A DNA stretch of 64,000 nt from Aptenodytes patagonicus (taxonomy: Eukaryota; Chordata; Aves; Sphenisciformes; Spheniscidae). The stretch lies in assembly GCF_965638725.1 (NCBI RefSeq), contig NC_134956.1, positions 24,611,047 to 24,675,046 on the forward strand. Direction: 5' to 3'. Positions 12,307 to 23,070 of this stretch are shown piece by piece. The first letter of the stretch is position 1; each line of letters begins with the position of its first letter. The notes beneath the pieces were generated by a model, which worked only from the letters and a program-made list of their open reading frames with translations, did no database searches and was not told the DNA's origin. A program made the position numbers and the translations under genes.

Positions 12307-12820
12307 GTCCCTACAGCCGCCCCAACCAGCCCTCACACAACCACCCCTCTGCACAGGTTTCCCTGGCTCCTGCAGCATGCCCTGCCCTCTGGCACACAGA
12401 CACCCGTGCCCAGGGACCTGCGCAGTGCAGCAGGGCCCCACGGCAGAGCTGGCTGTCGGGGATGCTCCCTGCAGATGGAGGCATGCTGGGCTGCTCCTTA
12501 CTCCATCCCAAAGCCAGCAGCTTTAGGAGAAGAGAAGCCCATCGAGGCTCAGTGAGCAGCCCAGGGAGAGCCCTCTGCTCTCCAGGACGCCCCGGGATCA
12601 TGCCCTGCTCCTGCAGGAGGGACCGCAGCATCTCCTGGACCACAGCTCTGGGCCAGGACCTGCAGCTGCAGAGCAAGAAGCAAGGGTGCAGAGATGCTGC
12701 TGGACAACAGACCAAACCCTGCCTGCTTCTCCATCCCTTCGGTCTAGCATGACACTAAGAGAAATACTTGCATATGAATTATTATTTGCTGCAAATAATT
12801 GTTGTTGTGGAAGCTTCTGT

Positions 12821-12826
12821 ATTAAA
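12821..12826 (+). terminator. CAV3: Candidate CAV3 poly(A) signal (ATTAAA)
   Basis: An ATTAAA hexamer lies 515 bp after the CAV3 stop codon, and a T/G-containing stretch follows within about 40 bp. A longer 3' UTR is possible: AATAAA also occurs at 15054-15059, followed by GT-rich sequence. Transcript ends cannot be settled from sequence. Confidence 0.35.
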
Positions 12827-15238
12827 TCACACTGCACAAAAGTTTTGTGGATAGAATAGTGAAAACAAACTTTTATTTTCATGTGTCTCTGCATTTCAGC
12901 AAAGCTTTGAAATCCAGATCAATTAGTGCATGAAATGTTGTGTCTGCCTCCTGGGAGTATGTGCTGGGCCTGGGCCACCAGCAATTGCAAAACCACTTGT
13001 GGCAGCGTGACACTCACTATTTAATTATGGGACATCGTTATGGGTTGTGGTCAGGATTCAACGGGCAGTACAGTACAGGTGGGCAGCTGTCCTGTGCGTC
13101 GCCTGTGAGCGCGCTGGGGCTGCAGAGAGGGCAGCTGGGCAGCACCATGGGGAGTAACGATAACAACTGGCTTTTGATAATATTGCTTGAGAAATGACAA
13201 GCTTGGCTTTAAGTAAAGCTTTGGCTTGTTTCTCAAGGACAATATTTACTACGTGCTTGCTTGTTTGATGCTGGGTAAGCTCTAGCCTACAGCAATGCAT
13301 TTATCTTACGCGGCGAGGGCTGTCCCTCTGCTCCTGCTTTAGCTGCCGTCCCGGCACTGGAGGAGACCCGCATCCGACACGCTGCCTTGTGCCTTTCCCT
13401 CCAGCCGGTCCCCCTCCCACAGCATCCCCCACGGCTCACCCAGATGTGCCTGCGGGAGCAGAGGAAGGAGCCTCCTCCGGGACACTGCCCGCTCCCAGCC
13501 GCTCCGGCTCCAGTGAAAACACAGGGACGAGGGGAAAAATGTCCAGTTGGGAGCTCTTTCCTCCTCTGTATTGTCAATTAATTTGTTTAGTCTATCTTCC
13601 ATGAAGCCGTACTTTAACTTTGAGGCACTTAAATGCTTTTTTGGCTCTGACCTTAAGTGCTTTGCTGAATCAGGGCCCAGGAGGTCTCGTCATTGAGAGG
13701 TTATTCTCAGTTGTATTCATGTGCTTTTTTCCCTTGGCTTCCAACAAAGACTTGGAGCCAAAGTCTCTTCTAGTGCCATGCTGAGGACAAGAAAGAGCCA
13801 GATTTTCTACTGGTGCTCTTCCAATGGCTTGGGATTGTGGACTTCCATTATCCCATAGCAATATAGCACCCATGCTCTAGCAACACCAGGCCTAGAGATG
13901 GATGGAGTGATACAAAAAATAAAAAAAGATATTTAGATATTTGTAGGGGGAAAAAAGTCTCCAAAAACACTTTATCATGAGCATTTTTTAAAGCTTTTTG
14001 TGGGAATAAAAATAATTTAAAACAATACTGTGATTATATTCTTTTTAATTTTTTTTTTGTTCTAGTAGTTCACAGCCTGAACCCAAAAAACCTCCAAAAT
14101 TCTGATCTCCCCACTGCAGTGATCTATGTGCTCCCCGCACATGGAGCACAGGCCGCTCACGCGTCAGCACCTCTACTTTGCTTTTGACCCTTATGAAAAG
14201 CTTTTCGGCAGTGTGTTTGATATCCTTCCACAGTGACAAACCTGGAGCTCCTCTCCCCGTCCCCCGTCTCGCCGCAGCCTGGGGACAGCGCAGGAGCTCG
14301 GCCATGGGCTGCAGCGTCACCCCCCCACACGTGGGGGCACGGCCCCGCCTGCCTGCCCACGTAGCCACAGCCAGTAATTGCAGCCAAGGCTGGCAAGGCA
14401 ATGCCCTGCCTCTCCCAAAGCTTCCTCCTTGCCCTCCGCATCAGTCCTGGTAAAATCCATCGCCACATTGCGCTTCCTTCCTGGCAGACAGAGGATGCGC
14501 CAGGTCCCCGGGTTCACGATGAAATGGGACACCCTCCCTCCTTGTTTTGTGCAGGAGCTTATTACTCCCAAGGCGAAAGAAGGTGAACGTGGGAGGAAAA
14601 TGCTATGTGCTTTCCTAAGGATTTAAACCAGTCTGGTAAAATATGCTGAGACTGAATCTGCTGGGTCGTGTTCAGCAAATGTGCTGAGAGCTCACTTGAA
14701 GCTACTACAAAAAAAGTCAAAGGAATGCCAGGACGTGAAAGGTGAAAATGTACCTGTTGATGACAGTGAAAAAATAAAGTACACATTTAAATGCATTTTT
14801 CATATTCATTCCCAACACATAAGGCCAAATCACATTACCCTTTGACTGCATGCAGGTCTTGCTTCTGCACATCCCCGCCCGGCTGCAGATCCGGGAGGCG
14901 GCGTGAGCAAAGGCAGGACCGTCCGTCTGCAGTCGCCGGATCCCACTGCCACCCAGTTCACGGGAAAGCTCCCGCTGCCTTCAGCCAGAGCTGCACTTCA
15001 CCCCAGCTGTCCCACCCGCCAAAGGCTGTGTCACAGCTAGCTTCATGCTATGGAATAAAGTGCTGTGCAGATCTTAAGTGCTTGGTGCGGTACTCTATAA
15101 ACAAAAGCTTTGTTACACTTGAGTATACTTGAGTCTTGTGTTTAAAGTGTTGTTTCCCATCGGTTTCCTTCATTTTCTTAGTTGAGTGCTCCTTCTGCAC
15201 TTCCCCTCCCGCTTTCCATCAAGACACAATCAGAAAAC
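12827..15238. other. Interval between the convergent CAV3 and OXTR 3' ends
   Basis: The two genes point at each other here. No coding sequence or mobile element was recognised. AT-rich sequence at 13.9-14.05 kb and several poly(A)-signal hexamers are present. The plus-strand AATAAA at 15054 and the minus-strand AATAAA at 15239 lie within 200 bp of each other, so the longest forms of the two transcripts may end close together. Confidence 0.5.
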
Positions 15239-15244
15239 TTTATT
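15239..15244 (-). terminator. OXTR: Candidate OXTR poly(A) signal (AATAAA, minus strand)
   Basis: AATAAA on the minus strand about 1.05 kb after the OXTR stop codon, followed on that strand by a TG-rich stretch (GATTGTGTCTTG) suitable as a downstream element. It implies a 3' UTR of roughly 1 kb, shorter than the mammalian one. Other sites are possible. Confidence 0.4.
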
Positions 15245-16285
15245 TACAGGTATTTCTTAACAGTAAAAAATCCATGCCATAAGCATGACCTTGTGCATTA
15301 CAGAGCAAGAAAATTGCATTGGTGTAAAAGACTAAATGCGATCTGCAGTAAACCCAAAGCAAAAGCTTGGCCTCGGGGGACTCGCCAGGAGTTTTTCCAT
15401 TAAACTCCATGGAGTCCAGCTGTAATCCCACATGCCTGCCTTCGGAGAAGCTTTTGAGCACAGTCAGCAAATGTGTTATTGCACAGATCCCCTGACCCTG
15501 CAGTCGTGTCCGCTCCCCTGGCTCCTGCTGACCTGTGTGCGCCGCCTCACACAGCACACGGAGCAGAGTTGGGGGGAGGGGTTAGGGACACCCAGGCATT
15601 AGTGTTGCCCCCCGGGAGGCTTGTCCCCAGCCCTGTCCCCGCTGCTCCTCCCAGCTCGTGGCAGCAGGACTGCCCTGCTCTGTACCGGCAGTGCCACCGG
15701 CAGGCCCGGGCTGGGGGAAGCAGGGCTGGCACCGTGCAGGGATGCAGGGATGGGGCTGCCTCTGCCCCACAGCGCTTCAAGCGAAGCAAGTGCACCCATG
15801 TTGAGAGAGCAGTGCCCGCGGCTCTGCCCCAGCCAGGCGCTGCCATCCCACGGGATTCCTGCTGCAGGCAGTGGTGGGGCTGGGTGCCTGATGCCCGCAT
15901 GCCCGGCCTGGCACCTATCACCCTGTGCTGCAGCCCCTTGCATCCGACGGGGATGTAGCACACCTGCCTCAGCAGCGCGGGATTGTTCGGGGCAAAAACT
16001 ACCCCTCCCGGTGGTATCTAAAAGCCACCAATGTCAGTGGTTTGGGGGCTCAGAAGCGGGTTCCTGGCATCCAGTCCCAGGCAGCACTGAAACCTGGACC
16101 ACAGAAGTCCTGCCCCCACTCCCGCCTCAGTTAAATAATGACCGCTGTACATGCTTACACGCGCACAGACATATATACACATATTTATATAGAAACCCCT
16201 TGCTTGTCTGAATTCCAGCTTTTCACAGGGAAGCGCTGGAGGCGGGCAGCACGGCGGCGGAGCAAGGTCCCAGCCGGCGATGCCC

Positions 16286-16533
16286 TCATGTCATGGATGG
16301 ATGCATGAAGCTCCTCTGGCTCGTGCTCTTGCAGCTGAGGACGAAGGAGGAGGAGTTGCTCTTCTTGCTGACGCTCAGGTCGCACGCCGGCCGCGACTTC
16401 AGGTAGTGCGTGGAGCAGCAGAGGAAGCGCCGCATCAGGTCGTGGAAGAGGTGCCCCGTGTACAGCATGTAGATCCAGGGGTTGCAGCAGCTGTTGAGGC
16501 TGGCCAGGAGCATGGCAATGATGAAGGGGGAGG
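16286..16533 (-). CDS. OXTR: Oxytocin (mesotocin) receptor, coding exon 2 (TM7 and C-tail)
   Basis: This exon encodes residues 311 (part) to 392 of the receptor. The acceptor is CTTTCTGCCTTGCAG on the minus strand, ending at 16534; the split codon GCC (Ala) joins G from exon 1 to CC here. TM7 spans about 313-335 and contains the N-P-x-x-Y class motif as N-P-W-I-Y at 328-332. Two cysteines at 349-350 after helix 8 are the usual palmitoylation pair. The serine-rich tail includes [12 protein letters not shown], a conserved oxytocin-receptor stretch that is a likely phosphorylation region for arrestin binding. The TGA stop is at 16286-16288. A coding intron right after TM6 is a hallmark of the oxytocin/vasopressin receptor family. 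Confidence 0.97.
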
Positions 16534-19500
16534 CTGCAAGGCAGAAAGCACAGCAGTGTCAGGGCACAGTGCGGGCGGCAACAACCACTACCCTTGGGGG
16601 GGCGGGCACCAGGCACACGCTGCAGCGGGCGCTGCCGAGAGCCCCCGAGCTCTGCCAGCACCGTGACGCCTCCTCCCACGCCAGAGACGGGCTGCCCTGC
16701 CTGCAGGAACACCACAGTCAGTATATCAGTAAAGAAGAGCTGGCGAATAAAAAGGGGGGAAGCAAGTCTGGGTTTAAGCAACTTGTTTTTAGGGTTTTTT
16801 TTCCCCCAGAAGAGCTGTGTTTCCCCTGCTCAGTTCCTGCGCTGATGCCTGCTCAGCGTTACCCTAGAAATGCCTTGGGAAGAGGCAGAGCTGCCCCCAT
16901 CATCATCTGCACAATTTGCTTTTATCATGCCCATAGCAAGGAGGAGGGAGCGTGGCCTCTTGGAGTTGCCGTGGCAAAGAGCATGACCAGGAACAAAAAG
17001 AGCTGGGTGGCTCGTTTTTCCCCACCAGCAGCCAATTTGGGGCTGACTAGCAGCGTTCATCTACTAAGGCCATGGGGAAGCCATGCTCCCCCCCTGGCCC
17101 CAGGGTGTCCCCTGCTCCTGGGCTGTCCCCACCACCAACACACAGCCGACAGGACAGTGCCCACCAGCCCGGCCCCATCCATGCCTCTTTGCTCGGCACT
17201 CTCCCAGCCCCAGGAAACAGTGGCATTTTTCTTCCTCTGGATTGATTTTTCTCCTGTGACGCTCTGCCAGGGGAAACGGCGGCCATTCCCGTCTCAGTAA
17301 GGAAGCCCGGGAGCCTGGCAATGGCTCCTGGCTGCAAGTGTGGCATTAGGGACGGGAGGCGATGGTGGCGGCACGGTGCCAGGACGTCAAGACTATGGCT
17401 GCTGTTCTACATTCCCAGAGTACAAAGTACCCGACTGTCCCACCTGAGAGGTCAGACCGGCACCTTCTGGTGAGAAAGGGGACGGTGGGACTCGCACCCA
17501 CCACGGCAGCCGGCCCTGGCCGAGTCGGGACAAGGAGGGGCAGCCCTGGCCTCCCACGGGGCAGCATCTCCATGAAGAGGCTGTGGGCAGGGACAGAGCC
17601 TTTATTCTGCTCCCCGTGTTTTCAGTCCATCTTCTCATCTCCTTGTGCTCTCAGGGCACATGCCTGCAGTAAGGATGCATGCTTGGGTTTGGCTGTTTCT
17701 GGTGCCTTTCTGCCTCTGCAAAAATCCACTCACAGTTTTTAAACTAGAAAAGAAGTGTGAATAATGAATACTAGTTTCCAAAGTCACCTTTAACCAACTC
17801 ATGCATAATTCCTGCTCTAGTGATGTCTGATCCAACTGCTTTTAATTTCAAGCATACGCTAAAAGAAATCCTTGGGGAACGGCTTACAAGTCCTACACAC
17901 AAGACCTGAAATACATCATAACATTTCTATCCACTTAAAGAAATCCAGCCATGGCTGACTCAGCTCTTCTTTCTCTGCAGGAGATAAATTGAATTTCATG
18001 GAGCTTACTGCAGGGCAGGTCTTAAGGATGGATCTCTCCCCTCCCCGGCAGGACTGCCAGAGACCCCCGAGAAGTGCTGCAAAGAGCAAGATCTGCCCCT
18101 CACAGATGTTCCCTTTCCTCAGGCTCTGAATATCCCTCTGCACCAGGGTTGGGGATGTTGCGCTGTCAGGAGGGATCGGCAGAGGCAGGAGGCTGTGCCT
18201 GGGGAAGGGCTGCAGGACCTCTGCTGCAAACACTGCTACAGAAGTGAAATGAAATGAGAACTGTTCACTAATTCCCACATACAGATAGATGCTGTCACTC
18301 ACAGCCCACATTTCAGGGCACCAGCTCCCAAGATTAAGGGACCAATATAACAGAGTTACGCTGCTTCACAGCCTCGCTATTATCTTCACAGATGCTTTAA
18401 GCCAACTTTGACTCAAAGCTCAAAATGCCACATATAAATTATCTGTAAGGTGTGTGCGGCAGAAACCTCATTTAAACTAATGTTTTGTGAAGGATCCCTG
18501 GTACTTAAGCCAACACCTGAATCATAACCTATAGCTCCAACCCACACTTACAGAGGCTGTAGGTTTGCATGGCCAGCAAAGGTGGGGATCACCGCTGCCT
18601 GGCCCGGGTACATGATACCTCGTTGACACCCCCAGCCCCTCCGACGGCAGACCAAGCGCTGTGCATCCCTCTGCTAACGCCCAAGATCTGCGTCTCACCA
18701 CACTCTGGGATGCAATGCACGGGCAGAGAACTGCAGGGTGCCTGCTCAGGATTCATTAGGATTCAGGTAGGTATAAACAGACTTTCCCTTGCCAGGGGAC
18801 ACTCTTTACGACATCCTATGGGGAGAAAACCAAACATTTTCTTAAGCAGGTGACCCTCCATCACACAGCCTTTGTGATCTGCTTATCACCTCCTGGGGTG
18901 CAGCCCATCAGTGTTGCAGCCGTGACAGGGCCCTGCTGCTGCCAGGCTGCACAGCCAGCACCCTGCCCGCCTGCTTCTCTTCCTTCTCTGATATTACGCC
19001 CATGCAGACTGCAAAGCCTGCAAGATGAGAAACAGCCAAATTCCCTTTCTGCTGCGGGGTACACCTCTGCCAGGTGCCCCACGATGCTGCCCAGCCAAGG
19101 CAGCCCAAGCCTCCGTGCAAAGGAAAAGAAATCTGGGACGCAGGGCAACAGTGTCAGGAACACAGCAGGCAAAGCCCATTTCTTCTGCAGAGAGGTCTGA
19201 CCCCGCCACCCCTCTCGTGTCCCTGGGCAGCCAGCGAGGAGGAGGATGGACCTGCGAGGAAGGGCTGGGATCTCCCAGCATTCGCTATCCGCAATAGTCC
19301 GCCCGAGGCTTTTCCTCCCCGTGCCATGAAAGCCTCCAGCAAATGCTCTGGCAAAACTCCCACCCTTTACTGCAGACACGGGCTCCTGAGGAAATGTGAA
19401 GGAAAGGGGAGTTTGCTACAACTCAGCAAGGCTGGAGCTTCCCTCGTTCCCTAAAAGTAAAGCAAAGCAGAAAAGGAAAGGCATCTCAGGGCCAATTGCA

Positions 19501-20972
19501 CAGGGCGAGCAAGGGAAAGCTTCCTGGAGCAGCAGGCAGGGTGCGATCTGTGAACACTCCGGCCATCCCCCCGCTCCTCGCCGCAGGAATCAGCAGAGCG
19601 ACAGAGGTTTGTTTGCCAATGAGTCAGGTGGAAGCCCTTGAGATTGCAGATTTGAAATACAGCAAAAAGGAGAGACGCTGCTTCATCCCAGGACGTATCT
19701 AAAAACTAGAAGTTTTAACCAGCCTAAATCAGGTGGAAAACCAAGAGACGGCTGCCTGGAGCACCTAGGGAGGTTCAAAAAGCTGTGCTTCACTTCTCCA
19801 CCTGAAATAAAAGAAGCAGAGAGAAGCAAGCAATAAAGGCAAGTTAGGATAGCTGGAGCCAGGCTACCAGCTTCAGTTTATGGGAGAACAGATGTGCACG
19901 GGCTGCAGGAGACATCAGGTTTTCCACAGAGCAATGTATAGCTGGAATAGAGTTAAAGAAGGGATAAGAGTGCACGATGTAAGCGAGCCGTGCCCTCCAC
20001 TGCAAAGCCCTTGCCACGGCGGGGCTGCCGGGGGAGCCGGGAGGGAGCCGCAGCTCCTCATCGGTCTTCGACGTCCCCAGACTCAGCATTTCTGTTGAGT
20101 TGGGTCAGTCTGTCCAAGGAGGAGTTGTCCCTGGATGCACTTTTTCGTCCTTTCTCCCACCTCACAAACTTGTGCAGAGTTTTTCTTTTAAGCTTTCCCA
20201 GACGGTTCTCCCTGAGGGTGCAGAGGGACCATCGGCCACCTCCGCCCAGGGACAGCACAGACTTGCACAGCTACAAGCATGCGAGACCAAGGAGGGTAAT
20301 ATATTTTACTCTGTCTGCAACCGTAGTGATGACAGGAGCAGCCACCGCCAAGTATAAAAAACAGCAAATCAGTGACACCACGTCCTTTAGGAAAAGCCTT
20401 TGCTCATCAATCAGTGGCTTTCTGCAGGAACCGTGCTCCAGTCAGAGATAAAACAGCAGCACAGTCCCAGGGTGGATGGAAACGGGAGGAGAGGGAAAAG
20501 AGGGCAAAAGAGTAGAAAGCAAAGAAGTCAGTGAGGACAAAACGATACAGCAAAAGAAACGAAGTCAGGCACTAATGCTGCACAGTTTTCTCATGCGGCC
20601 AGCGCGGGGCTGAGCATGGGGCAGCTCTTGGCATGCCCCAGCACCCACGGTTGGCAATCAAACCACTGGGGAACCCAGAGCGGCTCGCACACCCGGGGAC
20701 AGTGAAAACCTCCCGAGCCACCATCCACACATCCCAACCCCTGAGTTACGGTGGCCCTGAACTTGCCGGGGGCTAAGCTAGCCCTCGCCTGCACCAGGGA
20801 AGCTCAGGCACAGCCACTGCTGCCTATTGGGTGTTTTTTCCATGTTCAAGATGCGGCTCGGAGCAGTTTCTGGCTGTCGCTCACAGCCCACGGGTCTGCT
20901 GTCGGTGTCCCTGCAGTCGCTGAGCTAAGCAGTCCATGCAAACGTAGGGCTATGGGAGGGGAGAGGACATAC
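16534..20972 (-). other. OXTR: OXTR coding intron (about 4.4 kb)
   Basis: The intron lies between TM6 and TM7, in phase 1, with donor GTATGT and acceptor TTGCAG. In mammals this intron is much longer (over 10 kb). No interspersed repeat was recognised. Purine-rich sequence occurs at about 20460-20570. A 272-codon plus-strand open frame runs from exon 2 into the intron (16482-17300); I treat it as a shadow. Confidence 0.9.
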
Positions 20973-21903
20973 CTTCCTGTGGAGCGTTCGTGTCCCACAC
21001 AGACCACATCTGCACAAAGAAAAAGGGAGTCCAGCACACTATGAAAGCTAACACTATGATGAAGGTCATTTTGACTGTCCGGATCTTGGCTTTGGAGATG
21101 AGCCTGGTGCTGCTGACCCTGGCAAACGCCATCCCGCTGCTGGAGCTAGAGCTCAGACCTGCGTTGGGCCCATGAGCCGTCTTAAGCTTCACGTTCTGCC
21201 AGATTTTGAAGCTGATTAAGCCATAGCAGATGCTCAGCATCAACACGGGGATGATGTAGACCATGAGGGTTATCCAGGTGACATAGGCTTTAGGTCCCCA
21301 GGGCTGGATGAAATCTGCCCAACAGTCGTAAACTCCATTTCCCACATCCCTCAGAGAAAATATGTGGATCTGAGGGATGCTGACCAGCAGGCACAGCAGC
21401 CAAGTGAGGAGGACAGAGACCCGGTCCGCTCTCCTGTGCAGAGACCTCAGCGGCTGACAGATTGCCAAGCACCGGTCCAGGGACATCAGCAAGAGCATGT
21501 AGGTGGAAGCAAACATCCCCACTACCTGCAAGTACTTGATCAACCGGCAAAGGAAATCTGGCCCATAAAACCTGAAGGTGATGTCCCAGATGAGCTGGGG
21601 CAGTACCTGGAAGATGGCCACCACCAGGTCAGCAATGCTTAAGTGCTTCATGAAGAAGTACATGCGGGAGTGCTTCTGCCGAGTGGTGTGGATGGCCAGC
21701 AGCACGCACAGGTTGCCGGTCAGGGCGAGGAACAGGATGAGGCAGAGGACCATCACCTCCACCTTGGCCATGTCCTCGTTCCTCTTCAGGGGGTCCGTGG
21801 TGCTGTTCCTCCCGGAGGTCAGGTTCTCCAGGCAGAGGCTGCCGTTCCCCAGAGAGCTGTTGATCGTCCATACGCTGCTCCCCGCAAAGTACAACTTCTC
21901 CAT
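20973..21903 (-). CDS. OXTR: Oxytocin (mesotocin) receptor, coding exon 1 (N-terminus to TM6)
   Basis: This exon encodes residues 1-310 plus the first base of codon 311 of a class A GPCR for oxytocin-type nonapeptides (mesotocin in birds), coupled mainly to Gq/phospholipase C at the plasma membrane. The ATG at 21903 is in good context (GGCCATGGA). The N-terminus has four N-glycosylation sequons (N15, N20, N27, N33). Family landmarks are N64 in TM1, D92 in TM2, D-R-C at 143-145 (the family's variant of DRY), the C119-C194 disulphide pair, the C-W-T-P-F-F motif of TM6, and a polyserine run in the third cytoplasmic loop near 250-256. The exon ends at a GTATGT donor. The whole protein is 392 residues against 389 in human, with about seven extra residues before TM2. 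The W-S-V-W-D and V-G-M-F-A-S-T-Y stretches favour OXTR over vasotocin receptors. Confidence 0.98.
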
Positions 21904-22024
21904 GGCCAGCTCCGTCCCACATAGAGCCTGGTAGCAGAGAGGGCGGGTGGCAGATCCTCTGCGAACGCGTCCCCGTTTGAGGCAGCCGTGTCCCCGCTAC
22001 GGCTCTCTTCTCCCGGCGCTCACC
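21904..22024 (-). other. OXTR: Possible OXTR 5' UTR splice: short intron before the coding exon
   Basis: Reading the minus strand, an acceptor (CTCTCTGCTACCAG) ends at 21928, 23 bases before the start codon. A possible donor (GGGGAG then GTGAGC) lies at 22024. They would bound a 95-bp intron and a non-coding leader exon beyond it. Mammalian OXTR has non-coding first exons, so a leader intron is expected in kind. Either site could be chance in such GC-rich DNA. Confidence 0.3.
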
Positions 22025-22074
22025 TCCCCGGGCTGTGCCGCTCCGTCCCTGCCTTCCGCCGAGGAGCAGCCTGG

Positions 22075-22100
22075 CCGTCCCTGTCCCCGTCCCCGTCCCC
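22075..22100. repeat. GTCCCC-type hexamer short tandem repeat in the CpG island
   Basis: About four head-to-tail copies of a GTCCCY unit. On the minus strand it is G-rich with four runs of three or more G, so it fits the G-quadruplex pattern. Confidence 0.8.
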
Positions 22101-22520
22101 GGGGCTGGAGGGCTCTCCGGCGGCTCCACCCTGTCCCCTCCCAGGGCACCCGACGTTTCCGCAGGCTCCTGCCCCCAGACAAAACCAAAGCGCAGGAGGA
22201 GGATTAGGGGAAAGGGCCGGCAGAGAGACGCGGTGTCCCCGTCCCGGCCCTCCCAGAGCTGCTGTACCCCAAACCCCGTTTCAGCATCTTCTCCCCGTGC
22301 CCTTCCCAGCTCGGGAGAGCGGCCGGCTCACCCACCCACGGGGGGCATCCCTGCCGCCCCGCTCCCACCCGCGACGGGGTCGCGGGAAACAGCCCGGCGC
22401 CGGGTCCCGGGCAGGTCCCCGGAGCAGCGCCGGGGTCCCGCTCCTACCTCCGGCCCTTCCCGGGGCAGCCCCCGCTCTCCCGTGCCCCGCTGCCGGCGGC
22501 AGCCCCGGCGGGGCGGGGCG

Positions 22521-22576
22521 GGGGCCGGATCCTGCCCGCCCGGGCGGGGAGGGGGCCCCGGGGCCGGATCCTGCCC
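22521..22576. repeat. 17-bp direct repeat in the CpG island (GGGGCCGGATCCTGCCC)
   Basis: Two identical 17-bp copies lie at 22521-22537 and 22560-22576, 39 bp apart start to start. The bases around them are also similar. The copies sit just downstream of the GC boxes at 22509-22524, so this looks like a local duplication inside the likely OXTR promoter. Confidence 0.9.
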
Positions 22577-22765
22577 ACCGGCGGCTGGGTGCGCTCGGAG
22601 CGGCCGCCGCGAGAGGGAGCGGCAGACCGGAGGCTGCCGGCGGGTCCCACGGTGATGGGCGGGGGCTGGCAGGGCTGGTACGAGCGGGGGCTGCAAAACC
22701 CCGATGGCGACCAGCGTTCCCGTTAGCCCAGAGCCCGCCGGTCACCGTGTCCCCCGCCTGCCCCT

Positions 22766-22785
22766 CCCCCCCCCCCCCCCCCCCC
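22766..22785. repeat. Poly(C) run of 20 bases
   Basis: Twenty consecutive C on the plus strand (G20 on the OXTR sense strand), about 870 bp upstream of the OXTR start codon. It can form a G-quadruplex/i-motif, and its length is prone to sequencing error and polymorphism. Confidence 0.95.
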
Positions 22786-23070
22786 GGCGTGGGCATGTGA
22801 AACGCGGAGAGGTGGGAGAGCACCCACGCCGGGCTCACCCCTTCTCAAGCACAGCCCCGACCCTTCGGCGCCTGCAGCCTCCCGGCCGGGCCTCTGAGGG
22901 CTGGAGAGCGCAGAAAACACCCGGGCAGGTGCGGCGCGACGAGGCGAGATGCGATTTTCCCGGTGTCCCGGCGCGGTACGGCAGCGAGAGCCTGGGGAGG
23001 AGCCCCGGCCGCCCGGCCGCCGGCAGCGGCAGGCGAAACGCTCTTTTTGCCTGACAGGCGCTGCAAGAGA

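Larger units (their letters stand above)
21930..23070 (-). promoter_or_regulatory. OXTR: CpG island at the OXTR 5' end (promoter region)
   Basis: About 1.1 kb of GC-rich, CpG-dense sequence begins just upstream of the OXTR start codon, in sharp contrast to its flanks. It contains adjoining GC boxes of the Sp1 type (22509-22524). A CpG island over the OXTR promoter and first exons is known in mammals, where its methylation tunes expression. The long open frames in it on both strands (for example 21988-22800) result from low stop-codon density in GC-rich DNA. No TATA box was found, so the transcription start is not placed. Confidence 0.85.

Noticed and set aside
16482-17300. 272-codon plus-strand open frame overlapping OXTR exon 2
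   Set aside because: It begins antisense to a real OXTR exon and continues into the intron; it has no recognisable domain and its residue usage is that of a shadow frame.
21988-22838. Open frames of 185-270 codons on both strands in the CpG island
   Set aside because: GC-rich DNA has few stop codons, several frames are open at once, and the products are low-complexity Pro/Arg/Ala/Gly strings.
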